From: JBFWUW01 sp050247075
GTDB lineage: Bacteria; Planctomycetota; Planctomycetia; Pirellulales; JBFWUW01
Assembly: GCA_050247075.1 (NCBI GenBank)
Contig: JBFWUW010000012.1
Coordinates: 1 to 64,000 of the forward strand
DNA: 64,000 nucleotides
Reading direction: 5' to 3'
In this document: one piece after another, positions 41,580 through 49,906 of the stretch
Layout of the letters: each line of letters opens with the position of its first letter
Position numbering within the stretch: position 1 is the first letter of the stretch
The notes under the pieces: model-generated
Database searches by the model: none
What the model saw: only the letters and a program-made list of their open reading frames with translations
What the model was told of the DNA's origin: nothing
Position numbers and translations under genes: made by a program

Positions 41580-42397
41580 AACAGTTGACTGTGGCATGTA
41601 TCGCTCTCGCTATGACAGCGGCGGCCTGGCCGGCGTTGGTTTGCGCTGACGATACGCCCCCGGTCGAGAGCGGCCGCAAGTCGCTGGGCAAGCACCGCTT
41701 TCCCTGGTACGACCCGCAAAAAGATGCCCTGCGACCGGTCGAACTGCCGGTTCCCAAAAACCAGCAGCAGGCTAGCAATTCCACCGGCAGCGCGCCAGGG
41801 GCCGACGGCACCACGGCTGATGTCAGCCCGCTGGAAGGGCACGACGGCAGCCGCGCCCCGCGCGATTACAGCAGTCTGGAAGTGCCGGCAGCCGCCGCAG
41901 AGGGGCTGTCGGTCTTTTCCATTCTGGTGCTGGTACTGCTAATAGGAACTGTCATTGGAGTGATTATCTACCTGTTCATGCAGAACCGCCGCCAACAACC
42001 GGCCGAGATGACCGTCGCTGCCCCGCGGCGGGCCAACAGTTCCGACGCGCTGGAAGCCCTGCCCAAACAGGCCCGCAAACATGTCGATGACTTGCTGGCC
42101 GAGGCCCGCCGCTGCTATCAAGCAGGGCAGTATGGCGAGGCGATTGTGTACCTGTTCAGCCATCAACTGCTGGAACTGGACAAAAGCGAACTGATCCGCC
42201 TGGCCCGCGGCAAGACCAATCGCCAATATCTGACGGAAGTGGCGGCCCAACCATCGCTGCGCGAGTTGGTATCGCAAACGATGGTCGTGTTTGAGGATGC
42301 CTTCTTTGGCAACTACCCGATCGCGCAAGACCGCTTTGAGCGCTGTTGGTCGCAGTTGGACACCTTCCAGCGTCTGGTGACGCAGAGGGCCGGATGA
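41576..42397 (+). CDS. DUF4129-domain membrane protein
   Basis: A 273-residue protein from ATG 41576 (ATGA overlap). It has a signal peptide (LTVACIALAMTAAAWPALVCA), a low-complexity extracytoplasmic stretch, a membrane helix at about 105-125 (VFSILVLVLLIGTVIGVIIYLFM) and a cytoplasmic DUF4129 domain with AEARRCYQAGQYGEAIVYLFSHQLLELDKSELI and GKTNRQYLTEV. DUF4129 genes normally sit beside MoxR ATPase, DUF58 and transglutaminase genes and are linked to envelope quality control. Here the next gene is DUF4350 but the ATPase genes are missing. Confidence 0.84.
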   Translation: MKQLTVACIALAMTAAAWPALVCADDTPPVESGRKSLGKHRFPWYDPQKDALRPVELPVPKNQQQASNSTGSAPGADGTTADVSPLEGHDGSRAPRDYSSLEVPAAAAEGLSVFSILVLVLLIGTVIGVIIYLFMQNRRQQPAEMTVAAPRRANSSDALEALPKQARKHVDDLLAEARRCYQAGQYGEAIVYLFSHQLLELDKSELIRLARGKTNRQYLTEVAAQPSLRELVSQTMVVFEDAFFGNYPIAQDRFERCWSQLDTFQRLVTQRAG

Positions 42398-43557
42398 ACG
42401 TCATGGCCGACAAGACCGCGCCGAGAAATACGACACGGCACACAATAGGCCGACTGCTCTGTCTGGCGGCGCTGTTGGCAATGGCCGGTTGCGGTTCAAA
42501 ACCAGCCGAGTTGCAGACTCGTTACGGCAAACGGCAAGGCCTGGGGGCCGAGTCAAGCATCAATGGCACCGCCACGCTGGGCGACATGTTCATGGCCGCC
42601 GGGCATCGGGTGAACAGTTGGTTCCGGCTGTCTCCCCGGCTGCAAGAAAAGGCCGACGTCATCGTATGGTTTCCCGATGCACCGGGCCCGCCTCCCGAGG
42701 AAGTGCAAGAGTGGTTTGCCGAGTGGTTGGATGGCGACGCGGGCCGCACGTTGATTTATGTCCCCTACGACTACGATGGCGAGGCCCAATACTGGACGCA
42801 AATCCGCGGCAGCGTCTCGGTCGAACAACAGCCCTTGGTCGATGCCCGCCTGAAACGCGCCGAAACAATTCGTGACAACATCCATAAGTCGCACAAAGAA
42901 CCGGAAGACCACGGCTGGTTCACGCTGCAACCGGCGGAACCGCGCAAAGCTGATAACTTCTGGGGGTCGGAGTCCTGGCTGCAAGACGTGGATGCCGCTA
43001 AGGTCGAGATCGAACTCGGTGCTCGGATGTTGTTGCCCGACGACAACGAGGACGAGACGGAGATTCTGCTGGCTAGCGGATCAGACATCATCGTGGCCCG
43101 GCGGGAAGTTGCCCTGGGGCAGGTGTTGTGCGTGGTGAATGCCTCGTTCCTGCTCAATCTGCCGCTCGTCAATCACGAACATCGCAAACTGGCGAGCAGC
43201 CTGATTAAGGAGGTCGGCAGCGACAAATATGTGCTGTTCCTGGAAGGGAGTTCCGAGCCGGGCGTGGATGACGAAGAGCCGCCGCAAGAATCGCACGGGC
43301 TGCTGGAGCTATTCAGCATCGACACGTTGGGGATCATCTTGCTGCATCTGGCCGTGCTGGGATTGATCTACGCTTTTTGGCGTTTTCCCATCTTTGGCCT
43401 GCCCCGTTCACTCAAGCCTGAGTCCGATACCGACTTTGGCCAGCATGTAACGGCCCTGGGTCAACTGCTAGCCAAGACGGGCGATCGGTCCTACGCGCGA
43501 TCCCGCCTGGACCATTATCAGCAAGCCATGTCCCGTACTGAACCGCCAGCCCCCTAG
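42394..43557 (+). CDS. DUF4350 membrane protein (lipoprotein-like N-terminus)
   Basis: A 387-residue protein. The ATG at 42394 overlaps the previous stop (ATGA). Its signal ends in a lipobox-like LLAMAGCGS, so a lipid anchor is possible. The DUF4350 core is visible in KADVIVWFPDAPGPPPEEVQEWFAEWLDGDAGRTLIYVPYD. A C-terminal membrane helix (FSIDTLGIILLHLAVLGLIYAFWRFPIFG) and a short cytoplasmic tail follow. Its stop codon lies inside a REP-like hairpin. It is the last gene of the coupled five-gene operon. Confidence 0.84.
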   Translation: MNVMADKTAPRNTTRHTIGRLLCLAALLAMAGCGSKPAELQTRYGKRQGLGAESSINGTATLGDMFMAAGHRVNSWFRLSPRLQEKADVIVWFPDAPGPPPEEVQEWFAEWLDGDAGRTLIYVPYDYDGEAQYWTQIRGSVSVEQQPLVDARLKRAETIRDNIHKSHKEPEDHGWFTLQPAEPRKADNFWGSESWLQDVDAAKVEIELGARMLLPDDNEDETEILLASGSDIIVARREVALGQVLCVVNASFLLNLPLVNHEHRKLASSLIKEVGSDKYVLFLEGSSEPGVDDEEPPQESHGLLELFSIDTLGIILLHLAVLGLIYAFWRFPIFGLPRSLKPESDTDFGQHVTALGQLLAKTGDRSYARSRLDHYQQAMSRTEPPAP

Positions 43558-43577
43558 GAGGCGTTTCTAACGCCGAT
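43555..43577 (+). repeat. REP-like hairpin, copy 1 (over stop codon)
   Basis: TAGGAGGCG-TTTCT-AACGCCGAT: stem GGCGTT/AACGCC with a 3-base loop. The first three bases are the stop codon of the DUF4350 gene. The flanks TAGGAG and CGAT are shared with the copies at 53.2 and 57.8 kb. Confidence 0.65.
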
Positions 43578-43623
43578 GGTTGGCTGTCATACAAACCAAT
43601 CGCTCGACTATCTGGAAACCACA

Positions 43624-44484
43624 ATGGATCCCGCTGAATCGCAATCGCCCGCCGCGACCGAAGACAAGCCTGCCCCACGCTGGCAACCGTTGCCTGCTTT
43701 GGCCCGGCGCGTGTTGGGTGTGCTGGTCGAAAAGGCCAAGACGACGCCCGACGGCTACCCCATGACCATTAACTCCATGGTCAGCGGCTGCAACCAAAAG
43801 AGCAACCGTGCTCCGACGATGAATGTCGAGCCGGAGGATCTTGAACCTGCTTTGGACCTCTTGCGGCAGTTGGGGGCGGTGGCCATCATCCAGGGAGGAG
43901 GCCGGGTCGATAAGTACCGCCACTACATCTACGAGTGGCTGGGCGTGGGCAAGGCGGAGGCGGCCGTCATGGCCGAGTTGCTGCTCCGGGGAGCACAAAC
44001 CGAGGGGGAACTCCGCGGCCGGGCGGCGCGCATGGAGCCGATCGCCGATTTGACGGCGCTGCGGCCCATTTTGGATTCGCTCAAGCTCAAGAAGCTTGTC
44101 TTCGGCCTAACGCCCGAGGGGCGCGGCCACGTCATTACTCATGCCCTGTATGAGCCGCGCGAGTTGGATAAGCTTCGCGGCCAATACGCGGCCGGCGCAC
44201 CACCTATTGATGCGGAAGAGGCCGGCGACGATGCCGGCCGCCGCACCGTGAGCGCAAGCTCCATGCCGCCGACACCAGTGGCCCAGCCCCCCGCTCCCGC
44301 GGCCAAATCCACTTCCGCTCAGCCGGCGGTACCGGCCCACGACGACTCAGGCGAAATTCGCTCCGCCGTCGAGGATCTCCGCAGTCTGGTGTTGCAACTA
44401 CGCAGTGAACTGGCCGATCTGGCTGGCGAAGTCAGCAGCAGCCGAGAAGAGATCAAGCGGCTGCGCGACGCACTGGGAGGCTAA
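43624..44484 (+). CDS. YceH-family (DUF480) protein
   Basis: A 286-residue protein from ATG 43624 (MDPAESQSP); the upstream frame is not conserved. The DUF480 core occupies residues about 15-190, with RVLGVLVEKAKTTPDGYPMTINSMVSGCNQKSNR (the VLGVL.EK......YP...N.....CNQK.NR signature), GGRVDKYRHYIYEWLG and LLLRGAQTEGELRGRAARM. It forms two winged-helix domains and no enzyme site. A Pro/Ala linker and a C-terminal coiled coil (LRSELADLAGEVSSSREEIKRL) follow. Role unknown; it is probably a nucleic acid or protein adaptor. Confidence 0.87.
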   Translation: MDPAESQSPAATEDKPAPRWQPLPALARRVLGVLVEKAKTTPDGYPMTINSMVSGCNQKSNRAPTMNVEPEDLEPALDLLRQLGAVAIIQGGGRVDKYRHYIYEWLGVGKAEAAVMAELLLRGAQTEGELRGRAARMEPIADLTALRPILDSLKLKKLVFGLTPEGRGHVITHALYEPRELDKLRGQYAAGAPPIDAEEAGDDAGRRTVSASSMPPTPVAQPPAPAAKSTSAQPAVPAHDDSGEIRSAVEDLRSLVLQLRSELADLAGEVSSSREEIKRLRDALGG

Positions 44485-44626
44485 GGGGGAACCACGAATC
44501 CGGCGAATCGAACGAATAGGAACTCGGTCGCAGCGTCGCCTTCAGGTGGCCGATCGTCCCTTTTCCGCATGGAAACATTCCTTGCGGGAATTCCTCATTC
44601 GTTAGATTCGTTCAATTCGTGGTCCC
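44485..44626. repeat. MITE-like element with 34-bp inverted ends
   Basis: GGGGAACCACGAATCC... at 44485-44520 is mirrored by ...ATTCGTGGTCCC at 44593-44626, an imperfect terminal inverted repeat of about 34 bases (GGRACCACGAAT, GCGAAT, ACGAAT blocks). The roughly 70-base middle has no gene. It lies immediately after the stop of the YceH gene. Repeats of this ACCACGAAT type are dispersed in many bacterial genomes; the structure resembles a small non-autonomous element. Confidence 0.5.
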
Positions 44627-44845
44627 TATCCTGGCGGCGACCGTGAGTTATCTTCACAGTCTTATTCGTCTGCATGGAAAGCGGATTGTCGCCGTCGGAG
44701 ATAATGCGGTTTACGATCGCGCCGGCAGTGCCGTAGACTGAATGCCAGTGTCGCGATGCAATGAGCAGGCCAATCGTCCTGCCATGATTTCCTCGCGCAC
44801 CGTAAATACCGTTGGCCAGCCATTCCGCGCCTGGAGCTAATATCC
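44627..44845. other. intergenic, upstream of the caspase gene
   Basis: About 220 bases between the inverted-repeat element and the caspase-like gene. No gene is seen; the promoter of the caspase-like gene is expected here. Confidence 0.35.
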
Positions 44846-47077
44846 ATGTCACATCCCTGCCGCGCTCATTCGACAATGTTGCTGCTGATTGCGGCGATTT
44901 TGTTGGCATCGTTGGCCGTGGCGGAGGAGGCGGAGGAACAGCCCGCGGAGCCGGTCAAACTGGCGCTGTTGATTGGCGTTCAAAAGTACCAAAACCTGGG
45001 CCCAACCGAGCAGTTGCGCGGTTCGGCCAACGATGTTCGGGCCATGCGGCAATTGCTGCTCGAAAGCCGCTTCGGTTTTGCCGAGGAGGATGTCACGGCG
45101 CTGGTCGACGAACAGGCCACCGCCGCCGCCATTCGCCAGGCGATGGGGCAACTGGCCCAACGCATCGCGGAAATACCCGCCGACGCGCCGACGGCACAGG
45201 TGGTGCTCCACTTCAGCGGGCATGGGTCGCAAGTGGCCGACCAGCCAGCCGGCGATGCCGACCACGACGAGACCGATGGGTTGGATGAAACGCTGGTTCC
45301 GTTTGATGCCACGCGGCAAGGCGGAGCCGAGGATATTCGCGACGACGAGCTGAATCGCTTCGCCGAGCAAGTTTGCCAGGCGGGCCGCGCCCGCTTGTGG
45401 ATGGTGCTGGACTGCTGCCACTCGGGCACGGGTGCCCGCGGAGCGACGGCCGTTCGCCAGCTCGACCGCAGCCTGCCGGTCACCGCCACCGAGTTGACCG
45501 GCCAAACCGCGGCCGAAAAAGGCCTGCCCGCCGGCGCTGTGGTGCTGTCGGCCTGCCGCGCCCGCGAGGTCGAACCGGAATACCAGGATGGGGACCAACA
45601 CTTTGGGCTGTTGTCGCGGTTTGTGGTGCAAGTCCTCAGCGAACGGCCCCACCTGTCGGACCTGTCGTACGACTTGTTGCGGCAGTCGATTGCCGCCCGC
45701 TATCGGCAAGACCCCTCGGTGTTGCAGCCCCCGTCGCCTCAAATCGAGGGGAACGGCGCAAGCCTGCGGAACACCGTCTTGGGCGCATCATCGCGGGCCG
45801 ACCGGCCGGCCTATTGGGAAGTCACGGAGTTCGCCGGAGAACGCGGGCAGGCACTGCTCAAGGCCGGCAATTTTCACGGCGTCACGGCCGATTCTCTGTT
45901 CGAACTCTACGCCCAGCCAGACCAGATAGTCTGGAAAGCCGAGCAAGGCGCCACATCGGCGGATTCACTCGGCTGGTTGAAGGTGGACCAGGTTGAAGGG
46001 GCTACCGCGCGCTGCAGCGTGTTCCGTTGGGACGGCGACCAGCAACACCCGGCCAGGCTGGCGGCCGATTTTAAGGAAGGGGTCGCCGTGGAGCGCTATC
46101 ACCAGCATGGCGATTTTGGTATTCGCTTGCGTGTGGTGGCGGTCCGGGACGATGGCAGCGACGGCCCGGCGCTGGACAACGGCTTTCCCGATCTGCCCGC
46201 TGCCGTTCGTACCGCGCTTGAAACGGCCAACACCGATGGTGAATCGCCCTGGCTGGTTTGGACCAGTGGAGATGAACCGTGCGACTTGCTATTGCGGCTG
46301 GATGGCCAGCGGGCAGCCCTGTTTCCCATGACGGGCCGAACTTCTCCCGATATCGCGACAGGCAATACGGCTGGTCCGCTCGCCGGCGGCTGGGGACCGA
46401 TCGACTTGCGGCAGGCGGACGCCAACGCCACGTTGCGGCGGTACTTGCGGCAAATTTGCCGCGCGCGAAACCTCATGCGGCTGGCTGAAACGCAGCGGCA
46501 ACCGGCTAACGGAGACCGTGCCGCTTTAAAGCTGGAACTGCTCTCCGTCGAACTGGATGAATCGTCGCAAACGATCACGAGTTCGCGGCCTTGGCCAGAG
46601 AGCGAAGGCCAACTTGTCGTGCATCAGAAAGATCTCTATGCCTATCGCATCACCAACCTCGACCCGGAAAAATCGTGGTACGCCACCATTCTGCATATCG
46701 ACCCCGACATGGGGATCGACCAGATTCTCCCCTTCCAAGAAGCCGCGGGTAGCGAGGCCCTGGGCGAACAAGAACTGCGTCCTGGCACCAGCCGCGTGAC
46801 AGACGCCTTCGAGTGCCAGGGCGGATTCGGCCAGCGGCTGGTGGTAGCACTCGCCACGCGCGAGGCGAACAGCTACTACATGCTATCGCAGCCGAGCCTG
46901 CCGCGGGCCACGCGCGGCACGGCCGCGGGTGCGCTGGGATCTGGATCGTCCCTAAGCCAGTTGTTGCTGGAGCAAACCTATTTTCAAACCCGCGGCAGTG
47001 ACCGGCGGCGGCGGCCCAAGAAATTGTTTGACGAGTCATGGACCTCCGCCACGTTGCCCTTCGTGGCCGCGCCGTAA
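44846..47077 (+). CDS. caspase-family (metacaspase-like) protein
   Basis: A 743-residue protein from ATG 44846, with a signal peptide (MLLLIAAILLASLAVAEEAE; an internal ATG at 44876 could be the real start). The caspase-like domain at 35-300 has LALLIGVQKYQNL, ANDVRAMRQLL, His 126 in HFSGHGSQ and Cys 191 in LDCCHSGTG, that is, an intact His/Cys dyad. Basic Arg/Lys specificity of metacaspases is family knowledge. The C-terminal part contains a DUF4384-like domain (VHQKDLYAYRITNLDPEKSWYATILHIDPDMGIDQILPF). It is secreted or periplasmic, and paired with a second caspase-like gene at 49.9 kb. Confidence 0.87.
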   Translation: MSHPCRAHSTMLLLIAAILLASLAVAEEAEEQPAEPVKLALLIGVQKYQNLGPTEQLRGSANDVRAMRQLLLESRFGFAEEDVTALVDEQATAAAIRQAMGQLAQRIAEIPADAPTAQVVLHFSGHGSQVADQPAGDADHDETDGLDETLVPFDATRQGGAEDIRDDELNRFAEQVCQAGRARLWMVLDCCHSGTGARGATAVRQLDRSLPVTATELTGQTAAEKGLPAGAVVLSACRAREVEPEYQDGDQHFGLLSRFVVQVLSERPHLSDLSYDLLRQSIAARYRQDPSVLQPPSPQIEGNGASLRNTVLGASSRADRPAYWEVTEFAGERGQALLKAGNFHGVTADSLFELYAQPDQIVWKAEQGATSADSLGWLKVDQVEGATARCSVFRWDGDQQHPARLAADFKEGVAVERYHQHGDFGIRLRVVAVRDDGSDGPALDNGFPDLPAAVRTALETANTDGESPWLVWTSGDEPCDLLLRLDGQRAALFPMTGRTSPDIATGNTAGPLAGGWGPIDLRQADANATLRRYLRQICRARNLMRLAETQRQPANGDRAALKLELLSVELDESSQTITSSRPWPESEGQLVVHQKDLYAYRITNLDPEKSWYATILHIDPDMGIDQILPFQEAAGSEALGEQELRPGTSRVTDAFECQGGFGQRLVVALATREANSYYMLSQPSLPRATRGTAAGALGSGSSLSQLLLEQTYFQTRGSDRRRRPKKLFDESWTSATLPFVAAP

Positions 47078-47140
47078 GGAACGACCGAAAAATACCCTCT
47101 CCACCTACTCCTCTCCCTCTCCGGGAGATGGCAGGGTGAG

Positions 47141-47177
47141 AGAAGAGAAAACGCCGACGTTATTCTTTGGTCGTTCC
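47141..47177 (+). repeat. dispersed repeat element, copy A
   Basis: AGAAGAGAAAACGCCGACG... ending TTTGGTCGTTCC is similar to 49628-49662 (about 27 of 35 positions). A reverse copy of its end (GGAACGACC) lies at 47079-47087, just after the first caspase stop, so the two ends form an 11-bp inverted repeat. Confidence 0.5.
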
Positions 47178-47211
47178 TTACCTGCACCACTTCACCGGGT
47201 GGTGCAGGTAA
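47178..47211. repeat. 13-bp perfect inverted repeat
   Basis: TTACCTGCACCAC and GTGGTGCAGGTAA flank an 8-base loop (TTCACCGG). It lies just after repeat copy A. It may be a transcription terminator lacking a T run or a protein-binding site; no evidence decides. Confidence 0.6.
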
Positions 47212-47310
47212 CAAACGCGCGCTTCTCCAATAAATCATGGGGCTTTTCGTTGGGGCGGCCGCGTTACCTGTTCCAGCAACGGGGTTGTGGTGCGGGTTAC
47301 GATTGCCCCG

Positions 47311-47335
47311 AATCGCCGTCGGAGACGGCTCCAAC
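47311..47335 (-). repeat. REP-like hairpin, copy 2
   Basis: AATCGCCGTC-GGA-GACGGCTCCAA is a reverse copy of the family: the minus strand reads TTGGAGCCGTCTCCGACGGCGATT. The 6-bp stem GCCGTC/GACGGC is identical to that of the 53.2-kb copy. Confidence 0.6.
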
Positions 47336-47641
47336 GGCGGCGCGCACCGCCAGCGCCCCGCGTGACGACCGCGTTTCAAAAATATGGACAGGCCCCGTGG
47401 CACGTACCGGTCGGCGGAGGGAGCGGCGAGGAACGTCGTCGCTTCCAAGTTGGCCCAGCGGCCGGCAACGGTAGCCGTAATAAGTGACTCGCCCGATCAA
47501 CCGCCCGCCACGGCCATGCTGTTCGAGCACGAGGCGGACGACGATGCTTGGGCGGTTTGGGGGCTTCACGCCCGTTGGACGTGCAAAGACCACGTCGGCG
47601 TGTAAAGCCATGCGCTGGTGATTGTACACGAAATATTCGTT

Positions 47642-47670
47642 TTGTAAACTAGTAAAATAGTTATTTACAA
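47642..47670. repeat. AT-rich dyad
   Basis: TTGTAAACTA and TAGTTATTTACAA form an interrupted dyad in an unusually AT-rich patch (about 47630-47690) of a GC-rich window. It could be a regulatory site or a remnant of horizontally acquired DNA. No function can be assigned. Confidence 0.35.
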
Positions 47671-48077
47671 ATATATTATCTGTGCCTGTTTAAGGGCCGG
47701 GTGGCCGGCGAAAGTGGCTTGCCTGTCGCCTAAGTCCCCTTCAGAGCCCTCGCCGCATCCATCAAGGATCGCTTGTGAATACTGGCCGAGCGAATAGCAC
47801 CGGCTCCACGGCGGACTGAGTCTACGCGGTGCTGGAGCTCATGCGGCCGATTTCGTAACATACGCTTCAGCAATACGTTAGGCTCTCAACCCCGCCGCAA
47901 TGGCCCCACGCTCAAACTATGGGTGTCCCCTGGCGGGGTGTTTCCGCGTGAGTAAATGGCACAAGCAACCAGCAGAGTGCCTTGCCCCCGGCTTGATCTT
48001 GTGGACTGGGAGTGACTGTGATAATTGCCGCAGCTACTGTCCGATCTCCTGGACTTTTGTAGCAATTGGGCCCCTGA

Positions 48078-49262
48078 ATGCGCAGGCTGGTATCGAATCG
48101 AACCGTTTGCTCGGCGGCATTGGCTGCTTTACTGGCATGCGCGTCGATCAGACAAAACTCGGCCAATAAGACCTTCGCCGACGAGTCGAGTTCGGATGCT
48201 GCGGAACCGCAGGGAGACGGATCGATGTGGCAGCCGCTGCCACAGCATCAACCCCCACATGAGCTTGTCTTGCCGGAACAGCCAACCCCTGTAGAAGATG
48301 TCGAGCCGCGCGACGGTCGCAAGACGGGCCCAGGCGGAATGAGATTGGGCGGTGATCGAATGGGTGGTGGTGGAATGGGTGGCGGACCGGGGGGTGGCAT
48401 GCCGGGTTACTCGGCTCACTGGTATGCGCCGCAAGCGGTGTCGGGTCAGGAGACCAATTTGGGCTTGGTGCAACAGAGCCTGTCGGGCGGTTTTCCGCTG
48501 TGGCGCGGCGAGGGGGCCATGCTGCTGGCCACAGCGGGAGTTCAATCGACACTTTTCCAAACCAGTGCGGTTTTTCCCGACAGTGGCAAGGCCTTTCCCG
48601 AACAGGTCTGGAACATTCGCTTGGGTCTGATGGCCACGCACCAGTTCGACAACGGCTGGACTGGTAGCGTGATGCTCAATGGTGGCTCGGCCAGCGACCA
48701 GCCGTTTCATTCGGTCCGCGAAATGAACGGCACCCTGTTGACATTTGTGCGCGTGCCGTCGGGCGAGTCCAATGCCTGGATGTTTTCGCTGATGTATTCA
48801 CCCGTAAGCCAGATTCCGTTTCCCATTCCCGGCGTGGCCTACCAGTGGCAGGCGACCGACACCCTGAGGATCAACGTCGGCGTGCCATTTCAAGTCTTTT
48901 GGCAGCCAACGGAAGATATCTACTTTCAGGCGTCGTACTTTCCTCTTACGATCGTCCGCTTGCAGTCGGGCTGGCGCGTCGGGAGTGGCCCGGTGACGGT
49001 ATTTGGCGGTTACGATGCCGCCAACGAAGCTTACCTGCTGGCGGATCGGATCGACTATCGAGAGCGATTCTTCTCCTACGCTCAAACGTTTTCGGCGGGG
49101 CTGCGGTATCAGCTGCCACGGTTTGGCAGTCTGGAGCTCAGTGGAGGCTGGGCCTTCGATCGTTACTTTTTCAATGGCACGGGTTTCTCCGGTCGCCACT
49201 ACGACCGCATCGATCTCAGTCCGGGGCCGTATCTGGCGGCTGCCTATCGGCTGTCGTTTTGA
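48078..49262 (+). CDS. outer-membrane beta-barrel protein (DUF6268-like)
   Basis: A 394-residue protein from ATG 48078. An Ala/Leu-rich start (NRTVCSAALAALLACAS) acts as a signal. A Gly/Met-rich low-complexity stretch follows at about 86-110 (GGGGMGGGPGGGMPG). From about 120 the sequence alternates aromatic and small residues in strands and ends with an aromatic residue (AAYRLSF), the standard outer-membrane insertion signal. Strands such as GLMATHQFDNGWTGSVML, DTLRINVGVPFQVFWQPT and FGGYDAANEAYLLADRID point to a DUF6268-type barrel. Its position between two caspase-like genes is notable. Confidence 0.75.
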   Translation: MRRLVSNRTVCSAALAALLACASIRQNSANKTFADESSSDAAEPQGDGSMWQPLPQHQPPHELVLPEQPTPVEDVEPRDGRKTGPGGMRLGGDRMGGGGMGGGPGGGMPGYSAHWYAPQAVSGQETNLGLVQQSLSGGFPLWRGEGAMLLATAGVQSTLFQTSAVFPDSGKAFPEQVWNIRLGLMATHQFDNGWTGSVMLNGGSASDQPFHSVREMNGTLLTFVRVPSGESNAWMFSLMYSPVSQIPFPIPGVAYQWQATDTLRINVGVPFQVFWQPTEDIYFQASYFPLTIVRLQSGWRVGSGPVTVFGGYDAANEAYLLADRIDYRERFFSYAQTFSAGLRYQLPRFGSLELSGGWAFDRYFFNGTGFSGRHYDRIDLSPGPYLAAAYRLSF

Positions 49263-49627
49263 ATTCTTGGAGCGCAACCCCAGGTCTTGGTCCGATGCAT
49301 CAAGCGAAGCGGCGGGGGACACCCAACATCATAGCGAGGCCGGCCCGTTGATGGGCGTGGGATGTAACGGGTATCGAAAGAAACACGTTACGGGCCTTTA
49401 TCGGCAGCCGGCTTTAACGCGCCGGCGGGTGGCGCTTGGTGCGGCGATTCAACCAGCGGCTGGCTGGGGACGGCCGGATAGCGTCTTTCCTCAAGCACGC
49501 GCAGCAGTGGCGGCGATGAGCGCATTTGAAGATGGTACCAATGCGCTGTGTGTTTCGTTGCGGACGCGGCACACAGGACTGAGAGCCAGCAACTCAAGAA
49601 AGGTGCATGACCTCCGGCGACGAAAGG

Positions 49628-49662
49628 GAAAGAAAAAGCCGAAGTCATTTTTCGGTCGTTCC
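49628..49662 (+). repeat. dispersed repeat element, copy B
   Basis: GAAAGAAAAAGCCGAAGTC...TTCGGTCGTTCC aligns with copy A at 47141-47177. Both lie in the spacers around the caspase/barrel gene block. Confidence 0.5.
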
Positions 49663-49825
49663 CCAATGTGCCTCTCCATGACCTTCGCGGTGCTAGCAGT
49701 TGTAACGCTCGGAAATTGCCGGCCGCGAAAAATATGCGGAAAACGCCGGTAATATTGGACTTCATCGCCGCCGCGGGGGCCTGCTTTTTGTTGTGAGACC
49801 GGGCCCCAGCGAGTAGGATGAAAGC

Positions 49826-49846
49826 GGCCCGCCCAGGCAGCGGGCC
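49826..49846 (+). repeat. GC-rich hairpin
   Basis: GGCCCGC-CCAGGCA-GCGGGCC forms a 7-bp perfect stem with a 7-base loop followed by TTTCC. It could be a weak terminator for the preceding region or a hairpin in the leader of the second caspase-like gene, which starts 61 bases downstream. Confidence 0.5.
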
Positions 49847-49906
49847 TTTCCGATAGCGGGGCTTTCAGACGACAGGGCAAGGCACGCCAACATGCGAGGT
49901 ACTTTG

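Larger units (their letters stand above)
47078..48077. other. 1-kb intergenic region rich in inverted repeats
   Basis: It contains a 13-bp perfect inverted repeat (47178-47211), a repeat element shared with 49.6 kb (47141-47177), a REP-like hairpin (47311-47335) and an AT-rich dyad (47642-47670). Frames on either strand have no clear protein. A reverse frame at 47297-47629 begins YNHQRMALHAD, reminiscent of the end of an integrase-type transposase, but nothing else supports it. It may be an insertion-decay region. Confidence 0.5.
49263..49906. other. intergenic, dispersed repeat and hairpin
   Basis: About 640 bases between the barrel gene and the second caspase-like gene. It includes repeat copy B (49628-49662) and a GC-rich hairpin (49826-49846). 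Reverse frames here (for example 49388-49765) derive from the repeat and show no domain. The caspase promoter is likely near 49800-49890. Confidence 0.4.

Noticed and set aside
47297..47629. Reverse frame with YNHQR resembling a transposase end
   Set aside because: Only the five-residue motif matches; no DDE residues or inverted ends of an insertion sequence were found.
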